Below, piece after piece: positions 25,765 to 36,986 of a stretch of DNA of 64,000 nucleotides. Below the pieces are notes generated by a model that worked only from the letters and a program-made list of their open reading frames with translations, was not told the origin of the DNA and made no database searches. The DNA lies in the NCBI RefSeq assembly GCF_900109665.1, contig NZ_FOAO01000006.1, positions 1 through 64,000 of the forward strand. The letters are read 5' to 3'. The stretch's first letter is position 1, and each line of letters opens with the position of its first letter. Position numbers and translations under genes: made by a program. This DNA is from Blastococcus sp. DSM 46786 (GTDB taxonomy: Bacteria > Actinomycetota > Actinomycetes > Mycobacteriales > Geodermatophilaceae).

Positions 25765-27186
25765 ATGCGGCGTCGCGCCCGAGATCTCGCAACGCGGGCT
25801 CGCGAGCGCATCCGCGCCGCGCGGGAGCACGATCCGCACGCCTGGCACCACCACCACGGCCCGCCCGACCCGTACCCGGTCGGCATCCGGGGCGACGGGG
25901 CGCACGCCGACGGGGCCGGCCGGGACGACGCCGGCGGTCCGCCACCGCTGGGCAGCCCGGCCCCCGGCGCCCCGGACCTCGACGGCGCGCTGGGCCCGGG
26001 CGGGGTCAGCGGCCCGCCCGCGCCCGGCTCCCCCGGCGGTGCGGCGCCGCACCTGGACGGGCACGCGTCCGGCGCGCGCCACAGCGGGCCGGAGGACATC
26101 GTCCCGTTCGGGCTGCGCACCGCGGCGGCCTGGTCGTGGCGGCTGATCGTGGTGATCGCCGGGTTCTCCGTGCTGCTCTGGGCCGCGGCCTACATCGCGG
26201 TCGTCATCGTCCCGGTGCTCGTGGCGCTGCTGCTGTCGGCGCTGCTGCAGCCGGGCGCCGCGGGGCTGGCCCGGCGCGGGTGGCCGCCCTCGCTGGCCGC
26301 GTTCACCATGCTGCTGGTCGGCCTGACCGTGGTCGCCGGGATCATCACGCTCGTCGTCGAGCGGTTCACCGCGGGCTTCGCCGACCTGGCCGAGCAGGTC
26401 AGCGAGGGGCTGGAGCAGGTGCAGACGTTCGTCGTCCGCAGCTTCCCCATCACCGAGGGGCAGCTCGCCGACCTCCTCACCCAGGCCCAGGACGTGCTGC
26501 TCGACAACCAGGACACCCTGGCCTCCGGTGCCCTGACGACCGCGGCGACGGTGGGCGAGGTCGTCGCCGGCATCGTGCTGGCGCTGTTCACCCTCTTCTT
26601 CTTCCTGAAGGACGGCCGGTCCATCTGGCTGTGGCTGGTGGGCCTCTTCCCCGCCGCTTCCCGCGCCTACCTCGACGAGGCCGCCCGGCGCTCCTGGCGC
26701 ACGCTCATCTCCTACGTCCGCGCGACCGTCGTGGTGGCGCTGGTCGACGCGGTGGGCATCGGCATCGGGCTGGCGGTGCTCGGGGTGCCGCTGGTGATCC
26801 CGCTGGCCGCACTGGTCTTCCTCGGCGCCTTCGTGCCGATCATCGGCGGCTTCCTGGCCGGCACCGTGGCGGTGCTGGTGGCGCTGGTCTCCAACGGCCC
26901 GATCACGGCACTGATCACGCTCGCCGTCGTCATCGGCGTCATGCAGCTCGAGGGGCACGTCCTGCAGCCGCTGCTGCTGGGCCGGGCGGTGCGGGTGCAC
27001 CCGCTGGCGGTGGTGCTCGCGATCGCCGCGGGCCTGCTGATCGGCGGCATCTTCGGCGCCCTCATCGCCGTCCCCACGGTGGCCTGCGTGAACGTCGCGG
27101 GCACCTACCTCAGCCGCCGGCACGAGGGCCCGCGGCCGCCCGAGCCCCGGCCCGAACGCGCCCGCCCCGTGGTCGCGGCGAGTTAA
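25765..27186 (+). CDS. AI-2E family transporter
   Basis: 473 residues. A His- and Pro/Gly-rich cytoplasmic start (HDPHAWHHHHGPPDPYP) leads into about eight membrane helices of the AI-2E/PerM family (LIVVIAGFSVLLWAAAYIAV, GIVLALFTLFFFLKDGRSIW, PLVIPLAALVFLGAFVPIIGG, PTVACVNVAGTYL). Members export signals, ions or small solutes; the family name is not a proven substrate here. The stop TAA shares bases with the purD stop in the convergent TTAA. Confidence 0.85.
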   Translation: MRRRARDLATRARERIRAAREHDPHAWHHHHGPPDPYPVGIRGDGAHADGAGRDDAGGPPPLGSPAPGAPDLDGALGPGGVSGPPAPGSPGGAAPHLDGHASGARHSGPEDIVPFGLRTAAAWSWRLIVVIAGFSVLLWAAAYIAVVIVPVLVALLLSALLQPGAAGLARRGWPPSLAAFTMLLVGLTVVAGIITLVVERFTAGFADLAEQVSEGLEQVQTFVVRSFPITEGQLADLLTQAQDVLLDNQDTLASGALTTAATVGEVVAGIVLALFTLFFFLKDGRSIWLWLVGLFPAASRAYLDEAARRSWRTLISYVRATVVVALVDAVGIGIGLAVLGVPLVIPLAALVFLGAFVPIIGGFLAGTVAVLVALVSNGPITALITLAVVIGVMQLEGHVLQPLLLGRAVRVHPLAVVLAIAAGLLIGGIFGALIAVPTVACVNVAGTYLSRRHEGPRPPEPRPERARPVVAAS

Positions 27187-28466
27187 CCGAGGGCGATCCG
27201 GCCCTCGACCGCGGCCAGCGCGATGTCGGTGCGCCAGTGCGCGTCGGCCAGCCGCACGCCGGCGACCCGCTCGTAGGCGGCCTGCCGCGCGGCGGCGAGG
27301 TCGTCGCCGGTCGCGGTGACGGCCAGCACCCGCCCGCCGGCGGAGAGCACGGTGCCGTCGTCGGCGAGCGCGGTGCCGGCGTGCAGCACGCCCTCGCCGT
27401 CGGCGCCGGTGACCGGGTCGCCGGTGCGCGGCGCCTCGGGGTACCCCGGTGCGGCGACGACGACGGTGACCGCGGCACCGTCGCGCCAGCGCAGCGGCGG
27501 GTGCTCGCCGAGGGTGCCGGTGGCCGCGGCGTGCAGCAGCCCGCCCAGCGGCGTCTCCAGCAGCGGCAGGACGACCTGGGTCTCGGGATCGCCGAACCGG
27601 GCGTTGAACTCCACCACCCGGACGCCGCGCGAGGTGAGGGCCAGCCCGGCGTAGAGCAGGCCGGTGAACGTCTCGCCGCGGCGGGCCAGCTCGTCCACGG
27701 TCGGCTGCAGCACGGTGGCCAGCACCTCCTCGACCAGCCCCACCGGGGCCCACGGGAGCGGGGCGTAGGCCCCCATGCCGCCGGTGTTGGGGCCGGCGTC
27801 GCCGTCGTCGCGCCGCTTGTGGTCCTGGGCGGGCACCAGCGGCAGCACGGTCGTCCCGTCGGTGACGGCGAACAGCGACACCTCCGGCCCGTCGAGGTAC
27901 TCCTCCACCAGCACGGCGCCACCGGCGTCGAGGACCCGCCGGCCGTGCGCGGCGGCGGCCTCCCGGTCGGGGGTGACGACGACGCCCTTGCCCGCGGCGA
28001 GCCCGTCGTCCTTCACGACGTAGGGCGCGCCGCCGGTGAGCGCCGCAACCTCGTCGAGGGCCGTCTCCAGCTCGGCCGGGCCACCGACGGGCCACGAGCG
28101 CGCGGTCGGGACGCCGGCCGCGCTCATCACGTGCTTGGCGAAGGACTTGCTGCCCTCCAGCTGCGCGGCCTGCGCCGAGGGGCCGAAGCACGCGATGCCG
28201 GCCTCGCGCACGGCATCGGCCGCCCCGGCGACCAGCGGCACCTCGGGGCCGATCACCACGAGGTCGGCCCGCCAGTCACGCGCCAGCGCCGCCACCGCGA
28301 CCGGGTCGGCCGCGGCGAGGTGCTCGCCTCCCGGAGGCGACGGTGCGGTGCCGCGCGTGCCGGCGTTGCCGGGTGCGCAGGCGAGCGCGCTCACCGCGGG
28401 GTCGGACTGCAGAGCCACGCACAGGGCGTGCTCCCGGGCACCGGAGCCGATCACCAGCACGCGCAC
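27183..28466 (-). CDS. purD: Phosphoribosylamine-glycine ligase (GAR synthetase)
   Basis: 427 residues, ATP-grasp enzyme joining glycine to phosphoribosylamine. Motifs: [78 protein letters not shown] and [16 protein letters not shown] 28466 is chosen because TAGGGT (28475-28480) lies eight bases upstream (leaderless type) and the sequence starts with the usual beta strand. It stands alone, convergent with the transporter before it. Confidence 0.96.
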   Translation of the reverse strand: MRVLVIGSGAREHALCVALQSDPAVSALACAPGNAGTRGTAPSPPGGEHLAAADPVAVAALARDWRADLVVIGPEVPLVAGAADAVREAGIACFGPSAQAAQLEGSKSFAKHVMSAAGVPTARSWPVGGPAELETALDEVAALTGGAPYVVKDDGLAAGKGVVVTPDREAAAAHGRRVLDAGGAVLVEEYLDGPEVSLFAVTDGTTVLPLVPAQDHKRRDDGDAGPNTGGMGAYAPLPWAPVGLVEEVLATVLQPTVDELARRGETFTGLLYAGLALTSRGVRVVEFNARFGDPETQVVLPLLETPLGGLLHAAATGTLGEHPPLRWRDGAAVTVVVAAPGYPEAPRTGDPVTGADGEGVLHAGTALADDGTVLSAGGRVLAVTATGDDLAAARQAAYERVAGVRLADAHWRTDIALAAVEGRIALG

Positions 28467-28662
28467 GATCCGCGACCCTACCGATGCCACGCGGCGGCGG
28501 CCCCGCGGCAGGGGCGCAGTCCCACCCGTCACAGACACACCGTGTGAGATCGCCCACGTCGGCTCCGGTCCTCCGCTGGTCAGCGCGGTGGCCGCTCGAT
28601 CGTGCGCAATCCGTCCCCTCCAGTTCGCCCCCGATTCATCCGATTCATGTGTTGTGGGTGCC

Positions 28663-29685
28663 ATGCGCGCGACCGAGTCGCTGACCGACCGGCCAGTGAC
28701 ACGCCTTCCCCGGCCCGTCGTCATCGGACACCGCGGAGCCCCGGCCTACCGGCCGGAGCACACGCGGGCCAGCTTCGAGCTGGCCGTCGACCTGGGCGCC
28801 GACCTCATCGAGCCCGACGTCGTGCTCAGCCGCGACGGCGTGCTCGTCGTCCGGCACGAGACCGAGCTCTCCCTGTCCACCGACGTGACCGACCACCCGG
28901 AGTTCACCGACCGCCGGACCACGAAGGTGGTGGACGGCGAGCTGTGCACCGGCTGGTTCACCGAGGACTTCACCCACGCCGAGCTGCGCACGCTGCGCGC
29001 GGTCGAGCGGATGCCCGCACTGCGCCCGCTGAACACCGCCTACGACGGCCGGTTCGGCATCCTGACGCTGGCCGAGGTCGTCGAGCTGGCGCGCTGCCGC
29101 TCCACCGCCGACCGCCGCGTACGCGTGCTCGCGGAGCTCAAGCACGCCGAGTGCACCGAAGCGGGCCGCTCGATGGCCGACCTGGTCGCCGAGGAGCTGC
29201 GCCGGCTCGGGGCCGACCGCGCCGACGGCGACGTCGTGCTGCAGTCGTTCGACCCGGCGGTGCTCCGCCGCCTGCGCACGCTGCTCGGCGAGGACGGCCC
29301 TCAGCTGGGTCAGCTCGTCGCCGACCTCCCCGCGGGCGACGCCATGGTCACGCCCTCCGGGCTGCGCGAGGTCTCCACGTACGCGCAGGTGATCGGTCCG
29401 AGCCGGGAACGCGTGCTGGCCGGCGCCGCCGCGCAGGCGCTGACCGGCACGCCGCACCTGGTGGAGCAGGCGCACGCGGCCGAGCTGGCGGTGTTCTGCT
29501 GGACGCTGCGGGCGGAGAACGCCTTCCTGCCCGAGCACCTCCGGCGCGGCACGGCACCCGACGGGCTCGGCGACGCCGTCGGTGACGCGATGGCGCTGCT
29601 CGCGCTGGGGGTCGACGGCCTGATCAGCGACTCCCCCGACCACGCCGTCCGCGCCCGCACGGCGGTCACCGCCCAACTGGTCTGA
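28663..29685 (+). CDS. Glycerophosphodiester phosphodiesterase
   Basis: 340 residues. GDPD fold: [20 protein letters not shown] gives the catalytic His-Arg and Glu, [19 protein letters not shown] the metal-binding Glu/Asp and the second His, VLAELKHAE the next acid. It should hydrolyse glycerophosphodiesters to glycerol-3-phosphate and an alcohol. No signal peptide is seen, so cytoplasmic. The start ATG 28663 matches the conserved beginning; the longer frame is rejected. Upstream, CGATTCAT occurs twice in tandem (28632-28648). Confidence 0.88.
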   Translation: MRATESLTDRPVTRLPRPVVIGHRGAPAYRPEHTRASFELAVDLGADLIEPDVVLSRDGVLVVRHETELSLSTDVTDHPEFTDRRTTKVVDGELCTGWFTEDFTHAELRTLRAVERMPALRPLNTAYDGRFGILTLAEVVELARCRSTADRRVRVLAELKHAECTEAGRSMADLVAEELRRLGADRADGDVVLQSFDPAVLRRLRTLLGEDGPQLGQLVADLPAGDAMVTPSGLREVSTYAQVIGPSRERVLAGAAAQALTGTPHLVEQAHAAELAVFCWTLRAENAFLPEHLRRGTAPDGLGDAVGDAMALLALGVDGLISDSPDHAVRARTAVTAQLV

Positions 29686-29744
29686 CGCCGTCGGGGGACT
29701 GCGGCGCGGGGCCCGGAGTGCTCCCGGCGCGGCTTGCGCAGCGG

Positions 29745-29795
29745 CTCAGCGCGAGCCCGCCCGCTGCCTGGCCGCGGTGCCGTCCGGAGGACGAC
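29745..29795 (-). repeat. Tail-forming short repeat, copy B
   Basis: CTCAGC (29745-29750, containing the rsgA stop codon) and CCTGGCCGCGGTG with CCGGAGG towards the gene. The element encodes the last 15 or so residues of RsgA, in a different frame from copy A. Confidence 0.5.
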
Positions 29796-30768
29796 GGTGT
29801 CGTCGCGCCCGGGCGTCCACGCGGAGCTGCTGGCGGTGGGCCTCGGCCTCGAGCTTGCGCCAGGAGGTGAAGCGGGCGGGGTCGAGCCGGCCGTCGTCGA
29901 TCGCGGCCGCGACCGCGCACCCGGGCTCGCCCCGGTGGCCGCAGTCCCGGTAGCGGCACTGCGTCCCCAGCTCCGCGACGTCGGCGAACGCGCGGTCGAC
30001 GCCGTCCGCGTCGTCGTGGAGGCCCAGCTCCCGCATGCCCGGGGTGTCGATCAGCGACCCGCCGCCGGGCAGCCGGTGCAGCTCCCGCGCCGTGGTCGTG
30101 TGGCGCCCGCGGCCGTCGTCGCGGATCTCACGGGTACCGGCCACCGCCTGCCCGGCCAGCGCGTTGGCGAGGCTGGACTTGCCGACCCCGGAGGGGCCGA
30201 CCATGGCGGCCGTGGTCCCGGGCGGCACCAGCGCCCGGACGGCGGCCAACCCCGCCCCGGTGACCGGGCTGACCGCCAGGACCGGGACGCCCAGGGCGTC
30301 GTCGGCGACCTGGGCGACCCCGGCCGGCACGTCGGGGCACAGGTCGGTCTTGGTGAGGACGACGACGGGCGCCGCACCGCTGCTCCACGCCACGGCCAGG
30401 TAGCGCTCCACCCGGCGCAGCCGGGCGGGCCCGATCAGCGCGTCGACCACCAGGACGGTGTCGACGTTGGCGGCCACCACCTGCGCGGCCGAGGTGCGGC
30501 CGGCGGCGGTGCGCGTGAAGGCGCTGCTCCGGGGCAGCACGGCCACCGCCAGCTCCCCGCGCAGGGCCACCCAGTCACCGACCGCAGGGCCGCCGGTGGC
30601 GTCGTCGTGCAGGGCGGGCGCGGGGTGGACCCGGCGCTCGCCGTCGGCGGCCAGCACGGTCAGCCGCGCGCGGTCGACGCGCACCACCCGGCCGGGCTCG
30701 CAGCCCGCGGTCAGCGCGGCGGCGCGGTCCGGCGTCCAGCCGAGATCGGTCAGCTCCACGCGCGGCAT
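29746..30768 (-). CDS. rsgA: Small ribosomal subunit biogenesis GTPase RsgA
   Basis: 340 residues. Circularly permuted GTPase: G4 VVLTKTDLC comes first, then G1 GPSGVGKSSLANAL, G2 around RHTTT and G3 DTPGMREL. The C-terminal zinc motif is CRYRDCGHRGEPGCAV. RsgA helps mature the 30S subunit and releases from it after GTP hydrolysis. ATG 30768 has GGGAGC before it; the longer upstream frame is dropped. The final residues (RRPPDGTAARQRAGSR) come from a repeat element and are probably not functional. Confidence 0.92.
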   Translation of the reverse strand: MPRVELTDLGWTPDRAAALTAGCEPGRVVRVDRARLTVLAADGERRVHPAPALHDDATGGPAVGDWVALRGELAVAVLPRSSAFTRTAAGRTSAAQVVAANVDTVLVVDALIGPARLRRVERYLAVAWSSGAAPVVVLTKTDLCPDVPAGVAQVADDALGVPVLAVSPVTGAGLAAVRALVPPGTTAAMVGPSGVGKSSLANALAGQAVAGTREIRDDGRGRHTTTARELHRLPGGGSLIDTPGMRELGLHDDADGVDRAFADVAELGTQCRYRDCGHRGEPGCAVAAAIDDGRLDPARFTSWRKLEAEAHRQQLRVDARARRHRRPPDGTAARQRAGSR

Positions 30769-30965
30769 GCTCCCGCTACGGCGGAGGCCTGTCGCGCGAT
30801 TTTCGGTGCCCGGCGACGCGGGGGCCGGAGGCCTCCCGGCGCCGGGCACTGACGCGCGAGGCACGACGACGGCGGGGCGGCGGTCGCGGATCGTGGCTGA
30901 TGCCGCCCCGCGAGGCGGTCCCGACGAAGGGCGGCCGGAGGCCTCCCTGAGAAGGGCCGGCAACG

Positions 30966-33038
<2,073 letters not shown>

Positions 33039-33102
33039 CGGGGCGGCCGTTCCGGCACGCCGGCGGGCTCGGCGCGGGTGGCTGCGGCGGGCTGCGGGCG
33101 TC

Positions 33103-34245
33103 GTGGACACTGGAGCGCACCCGACCGCCCGAGGAGGACCCGCTGCCGACGTCCTGCCACCCCACCGGGTCGCCGTGCCGGTGATCTCCGACCCGCGCTC
33201 GGCCTTCGGCGCCCGGACCGCCGAGGTGCCCGCCGGGCGCCGCTTCCTGGCGCGCGCGTTCGCGCGGCCGAGCCTGCCCGCCGTCGTGGGACTGGTCGTC
33301 GTCGTCGCCTTCTTCGCGGTGCGGGTGCCCGACCTGCTCAGCCCCTTCGGGGTGGCGACGGTCCTGGACACCGCGGCGCTGCTCGGCGTCGGCGGGGTCG
33401 CGGTCGCGCTGCTGCTGGTGGCCGGGCAGTTCGACCTCTCGGTGGGGGTGATCGCGGTCGCGAGCTCGCTGCTGACGGCGCTGCTGATCGGCTACGCGGG
33501 CTGGAGCACCTGGCCGGCGCTCCTGGTCTCGCTGCTGGCCGCGCTCGCGGTGGGCGTGGTCAACGGCGTCCTCGTCGTCAACACCGGCCTGCCCAGCTTC
33601 CTGGTCACGCTGGCGACCTTCCTGATCCTGCAGGGCACCTCCCAGGCCGGGTCGCAGGCGGTGGCGGGCGGCACGCGGGTCAGCGGGCTCGACGAGACCC
33701 CGGGCTGGTCCTCGGCGACCGCCGTCTTCGACGCGACCGTGCAGATCGGCAACGGCCGGTTCAGCGTGAGCATCCTGTGGTGGCTGGGCCTCACGGCGCT
33801 GGCGACCTGGGGGCTGTGGCGCACCAAGTTCGGCAACGCCGTGTTCGCCAGCGGTGGCGCCCGCCAGGCGGCCCGCGAGCTGGGCGTGCCGGTGCGGCGT
33901 ACCACGGTGGCGCTGTTCTGCCTCACCTCGGCGGCCGGGTGGCTGCTCGGCACCATGACGCTCGTCCGTCTGGCCAGCGTCCAGGCCGGCGGGACGGTGG
34001 GGATCCTCAGCGGGATCGACTTCATCGTGGTGGCGGTCATCGGCGGGTGCCTGCTGACCGGCGGCTACGGGTCCGCGATCGGCGCCTCCGTCGGCGCGCT
34101 GCTGTACGCGGTGGCCCGGGAGGGCATCACGCTGGCCGACTGGGACACCCGGTGGTTCCAGGCGCTCCTGGGGGTGCTGCTGCTGGTGGCGTTGCTGGCC
34201 AACGGCGAGGTGCGACGGCGGCTCCGCGCGAGGCCGCGGTCGTGA
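33103..34245 (+). CDS. ABC sugar-type permease (RbsC/FrcC family)
   Basis: About 380 residues, eight or more membrane helices. Carries the BPD_transp_2 pattern: VALLLVAGQFDLSVGVIAVASSL, VNGVLVVNTGLPSFLVTLAT, and the second-half GGTVGILSGIDFIVVAVIGG, LLTGGYGSAIGASVGALL. Such permeases import ribose, fructose, xylose or autoinducer-like sugars. The start is uncertain: GTG 33103 opens the frame, but the GTG codons at 33175 and 33181 are possible, and GAGGAGG lies at 33131. It overlaps the ATPase as GTGA. No periplasmic binding-protein gene is in the window. Confidence 0.82.
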   Translation: MDTGAHPTARGGPAADVLPPHRVAVPVISDPRSAFGARTAEVPAGRRFLARAFARPSLPAVVGLVVVVAFFAVRVPDLLSPFGVATVLDTAALLGVGGVAVALLLVAGQFDLSVGVIAVASSLLTALLIGYAGWSTWPALLVSLLAALAVGVVNGVLVVNTGLPSFLVTLATFLILQGTSQAGSQAVAGGTRVSGLDETPGWSSATAVFDATVQIGNGRFSVSILWWLGLTALATWGLWRTKFGNAVFASGGARQAARELGVPVRRTTVALFCLTSAAGWLLGTMTLVRLASVQAGGTVGILSGIDFIVVAVIGGCLLTGGYGSAIGASVGALLYAVAREGITLADWDTRWFQALLGVLLLVALLANGEVRRRLRARPRS

Positions 34246-35075
34246 GCGCCACCCCCGCCGTCGAGGAACGGGTCGAGGGCGCGACCCCGGTGGTGGAGCT
34301 GCGCGGCGTCACCGTGCGGCACGGCAGCGTGCCGGCGCTCAGCCGGGTCGCCGTCGCCCTGCTCCCCGGGCAGATCACCTGCGTCCTCGGGGAGAACGGG
34401 TCGGGCAAGTCCACCCTCGTGCAGGTGCTCTCGGGGCTGAGCCGCCACGACGAGGGCGAACTGCTGGTCGGGGGCGTGCCGACGCGCTTCCGCTCCCCCC
34501 GGCAGGCCCGGGAGGCGGGGATCGCCACCGTGTGGCAGGACCTCGCCGTCGCCCCGCTGCTGTCGGTGTGGCGGAACTTCTTCCTCGGCGCCGAGCCCAC
34601 CCGCGGGGTGTGGCCGTTCCGCCGGCTGGACCTGGACGGCGCGCGCGAGACGACGATGCGCGCGATGGCGCGGGTGGGCGTCACCGGGCTGGACCCCGAC
34701 CAGCCGGCCAGCGCCCTGCAGGCCGGTGAGCGGCAGAGCCTGGCGGTCGCCCGGGCGCTGCACTTCGGTGCCCGGGCCCTGGTCATCGACGAGCCCGTCA
34801 CGCCTATGACGGTGGCACGCCAGACGCTGTTCGGGCAGGCGGTCCTGGCGGCCCGCGCCCGGGGGCTCGCGGTCGTCGTCGTCACCAACAACCCGCGCTA
34901 CGCCCACCTCATCGGCGACCGGTTCCTGCTGCTGGCCCACGGGCAGGTCGCGGGGAACCTCACCCGCGACGACGTCGACTCCGACGTCCTCACCGCGCTG
35001 ATGGCCGGCGGGGACCAGCTCACCACGCTGACCGACGCGCTCACCGCGCTCCACCCGGAACTCGGCGAGCGCTGA
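34242..35075 (+). CDS. ABC sugar-type ATPase (single domain)
   Basis: 277 residues. Walker A LGENGSGKSTL, Q-loop TVWQDLAV, and Walker B ALVIDEPVTPMTVAR are intact. The signature is altered: SALQAGERQSLAVARAL instead of LSGGE/Q, which is common in the sugar subgroup. Only one nucleotide-binding half is present, whereas RbsA-type proteins have two, so it must work as a homodimer. GTG 34242 overlaps the permease stop. Cytoplasmic energy subunit for the preceding permease. Confidence 0.85.
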   Translation: MSATPAVEERVEGATPVVELRGVTVRHGSVPALSRVAVALLPGQITCVLGENGSGKSTLVQVLSGLSRHDEGELLVGGVPTRFRSPRQAREAGIATVWQDLAVAPLLSVWRNFFLGAEPTRGVWPFRRLDLDGARETTMRAMARVGVTGLDPDQPASALQAGERQSLAVARALHFGARALVIDEPVTPMTVARQTLFGQAVLAARARGLAVVVVTNNPRYAHLIGDRFLLLAHGQVAGNLTRDDVDSDVLTALMAGGDQLTTLTDALTALHPELGER

Positions 35076-35082
35076 GCTCCCC

Positions 35083-35108
35083 GGGGCCCCCGCGACCGCG
35101 GGGGCCCG
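35083..35108. terminator. Terminator after the ABC genes
   Basis: GGGCCCCCGCG (35084-35094) and its complement (35097-35107), almost no loop. It lies between the ATPase stop and the convergent small membrane gene, so it acts for both. Confidence 0.75.
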
Positions 35109-35115
35109 GGGCCGA

Positions 35116-35259
35116 TCAGGTGAAGACGCTCACCCCGCCCGGGCCCACCAGCAGCCCGACCACGATCAGGACGATGCCCCACACGATCTCCTTGCGGATG
35201 ATCGCCACGACACCGGCGACCACGAGGACGACGGCGAGGATCCAGAGCAAGGTGGCCAT
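35116..35259 (-). CDS. GPGG-motif small membrane protein
   Basis: 47 residues, MATLLWILAVVLVVAGVVAII then RKEIVWGIVLIVVGLLVGPGG and VSVFT. Two hydrophobic stretches with a basic turn and a terminal GPGG motif are typical of tiny actinobacterial membrane proteins of unknown use. ATG 35259 has AGGAGACC before it. Convergent with the ABC genes. Confidence 0.72.
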   Translation of the reverse strand: MATLLWILAVVLVVAGVVAIIRKEIVWGIVLIVVGLLVGPGGVSVFT

Positions 35260-35369
35260 CAGAGGTCTCCTCTCCAGGGCGCCCTTCTGGCGCCGCGCAC
35301 TCTGCGTAGTGATCAGGAGCGCGGTGATCCAAACCAGGAGACCCGAACGTGCTGGTCGGGCGGGTGAGC

Positions 35370-35396
35370 GGGGGGTCCGCGTTCGCGGACCGCCCG
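35370..35396 (-). terminator. Terminator of the fba-DUF3151 operon
   Basis: GGTCCGCG (35374-35381) with CGCGGACC (35384-35391), extended by GCGG/CCGC on either side, about 20 bases after the DUF3151 stop. A short GATCGT/ACGATC palindrome lies between. Confidence 0.65.
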
Positions 35397-35413
35397 CTAC
35401 CGATCGTGAACGA

Positions 35414-35842
35414 TCAGATCGCCAACGTCGGATCGCAGTCCCGGAGCAGCTGGGTGCACCGCTCGGCCTCCGCCGTCTCACCGATCGCCTCGGCCGCCCG
35501 GGCCAGCACGGTGACGCAGCGCAGGAACCCCTGGTTCGGTTCATGCGACCACGGCACGGGGCCGTAGCCCTTCCACCCGTTGCGGCGCAGCGCGTCCAGC
35601 CCGCGGTGGTAGCCGGTGCGGGCGAAGGCGTACGCCTGGACCGTGTCACCGAGCGCCCGCTCGGGTCGGCTCATCGCCTCCTCGGCCAGGCCCGCCCACA
35701 CCCCGCTCACCGTGGGGTGGTGCGCGGCGGCCTCGGCCAGCGTGGCGCCCTCGGCGAGCTCGGCGTCGGCCTCCGGCGTCGGCGGCAGCAGGGTCGGATC
35801 GGGCTCGCCCAGCAGGTTCCCGTGGGGGTGGCTCACGGTCAC
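35414..35842 (-). CDS. DUF3151 family protein
   Basis: 142 residues. LLGEPDPTLLPPTPEADAEL, HHPTVSGVWAGLAEEAM, AYAFARTGYHRGLDALRRNGW and VPWSHEPNQGFLRCVTVLARA are the DUF3151 pattern, a helical protein of unknown role that is regularly placed after the class II aldolase in actinobacteria. GTG 35842 overlaps the fba stop as GTGA, so it is coupled to fba. It is likely cytoplasmic. Confidence 0.85.
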   Translation of the reverse strand: MTVSHPHGNLLGEPDPTLLPPTPEADAELAEGATLAEAAAHHPTVSGVWAGLAEEAMSRPERALGDTVQAYAFARTGYHRGLDALRRNGWKGYGPVPWSHEPNQGFLRCVTVLARAAEAIGETAEAERCTQLLRDCDPTLAI

Positions 35843-36873
35843 GCCCCCTGCGACTGGCCGGCCGACAGCAGGTGCTCGCAGGCCTCGACGACGCGGGCGG
35901 CCATGCCGGTCTCGGCGGCCTTGAGGTAGCTGCGCGGGTCGTAGGTCTTCTTGTTGCCGACCTCGCCGTCGATCTTCAGCACGCCGTCGTAGTTGCTGAA
36001 CATGTGGCCGGCGATCGGCCGGGTGAAGGCGTACTGGGTGTCGGTGTCGACGTTCATCTTCACCACGCCGTAGGAGAGCGCCTCGCGGATCTCCGACTCG
36101 GCCGAGCCGGATCCGCCGTGGAACACCAGGTTGAACGGCTTGGCGTCCTCCCCCAGGCCGAACTCCTTGGCGACCAGCGCCTGGCCGCGCTGCAGCACGT
36201 CGGGGCGCAGCTTGACGTTGCCCGGCTTGTAGACGCCATGCACGTTGCCGAAGGTCGCCGCGAGCAGGTAGACCCCGCGCTCCCCCAGTCCGAGCTGCTG
36301 CGCGGTGCGCAGGAAGTCGCCGTCGGCCGTGTAGAGCTTCTCGTTGATCTCGGCGACGACGCCGTCCTCCTCGCCGCCGACGATGCCGATCTCGAGCTCG
36401 AGGACGATCTTGGCCGCCGCCGACTTCTCCATCAGCTCCTCGGCGATGTCGAGGTTCTCGCCGAGCTCGATCGCCGAGCCGTCCCACATGTGCGACTGGA
36501 ACAGCGGCTCCTGAGCGGCGTCGACCCGGTCCTTGGACAGGGCGATGAGCGGACGCACGTAGGAGTCGAGCTTGTCCTTCGGGCAGTGGTCGGTGTGCAG
36601 CGCCACGTTGATCGGGTACTTCTCGGCGACGACGTGGGCGAACTCGGCCAGCGCGACGGCGCCGGTGACCATGTCCTTGACCCGGGTGCCGGAGCCGAAC
36701 TCCGCACCACCGGTGGAGAACTGGATGATGCCGTCGCTGCCGGCGTCGGCGAACCCGCGCAGCGCCGCGTTGACGGTCTCCGAGGACGTGCAGTTGATCG
36801 CCGGGTAGGCGAACCCGCCCTCCTTCGCCCGGCTGATCATGTCGGCGTAGACCTCGGGGCTGGCGATGGGCAT
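35839..36873 (-). CDS. fba: Fructose-bisphosphate aldolase, class II
   Basis: 344 residues. Zinc-dependent aldolase of glycolysis and gluconeogenesis. Metal ligands and signatures: VALHTDHCPKDKLD, GEEDGV with LELEIGIVGG, and KPFNLVFHGGSGSAESEI, where a His binds zinc and the Gly/Ser loop binds phosphate. ATG 36873 has GGAGGAG before it. The upstream region holds an inverted GTAC pair (36899-36912). First gene of fba-DUF3151. Confidence 0.96.
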   Translation of the reverse strand: MPIASPEVYADMISRAKEGGFAYPAINCTSSETVNAALRGFADAGSDGIIQFSTGGAEFGSGTRVKDMVTGAVALAEFAHVVAEKYPINVALHTDHCPKDKLDSYVRPLIALSKDRVDAAQEPLFQSHMWDGSAIELGENLDIAEELMEKSAAAKIVLELEIGIVGGEEDGVVAEINEKLYTADGDFLRTAQQLGLGERGVYLLAATFGNVHGVYKPGNVKLRPDVLQRGQALVAKEFGLGEDAKPFNLVFHGGSGSAESEIREALSYGVVKMNVDTDTQYAFTRPIAGHMFSNYDGVLKIDGEVGNKKTYDPRSYLKAAETGMAARVVEACEHLLSAGQSQGA

Positions 36874-36986
36874 GCGGCACTCCTCCGTCGGGAACGGCTG
36901 TACGGCGCTGTACGTGCGGATGTCGGTGAGCAGTATCGCGCCGGGGCGCTCGGTCCGGGGCGTCGGGGCGGACGCGGAGCCCCGGC

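Noticed and set aside
28529-28548. CRP-like site before the glycerophosphodiesterase
   Set aside because: The order is TCACA then TGTGA, the reverse of the CRP palindrome.
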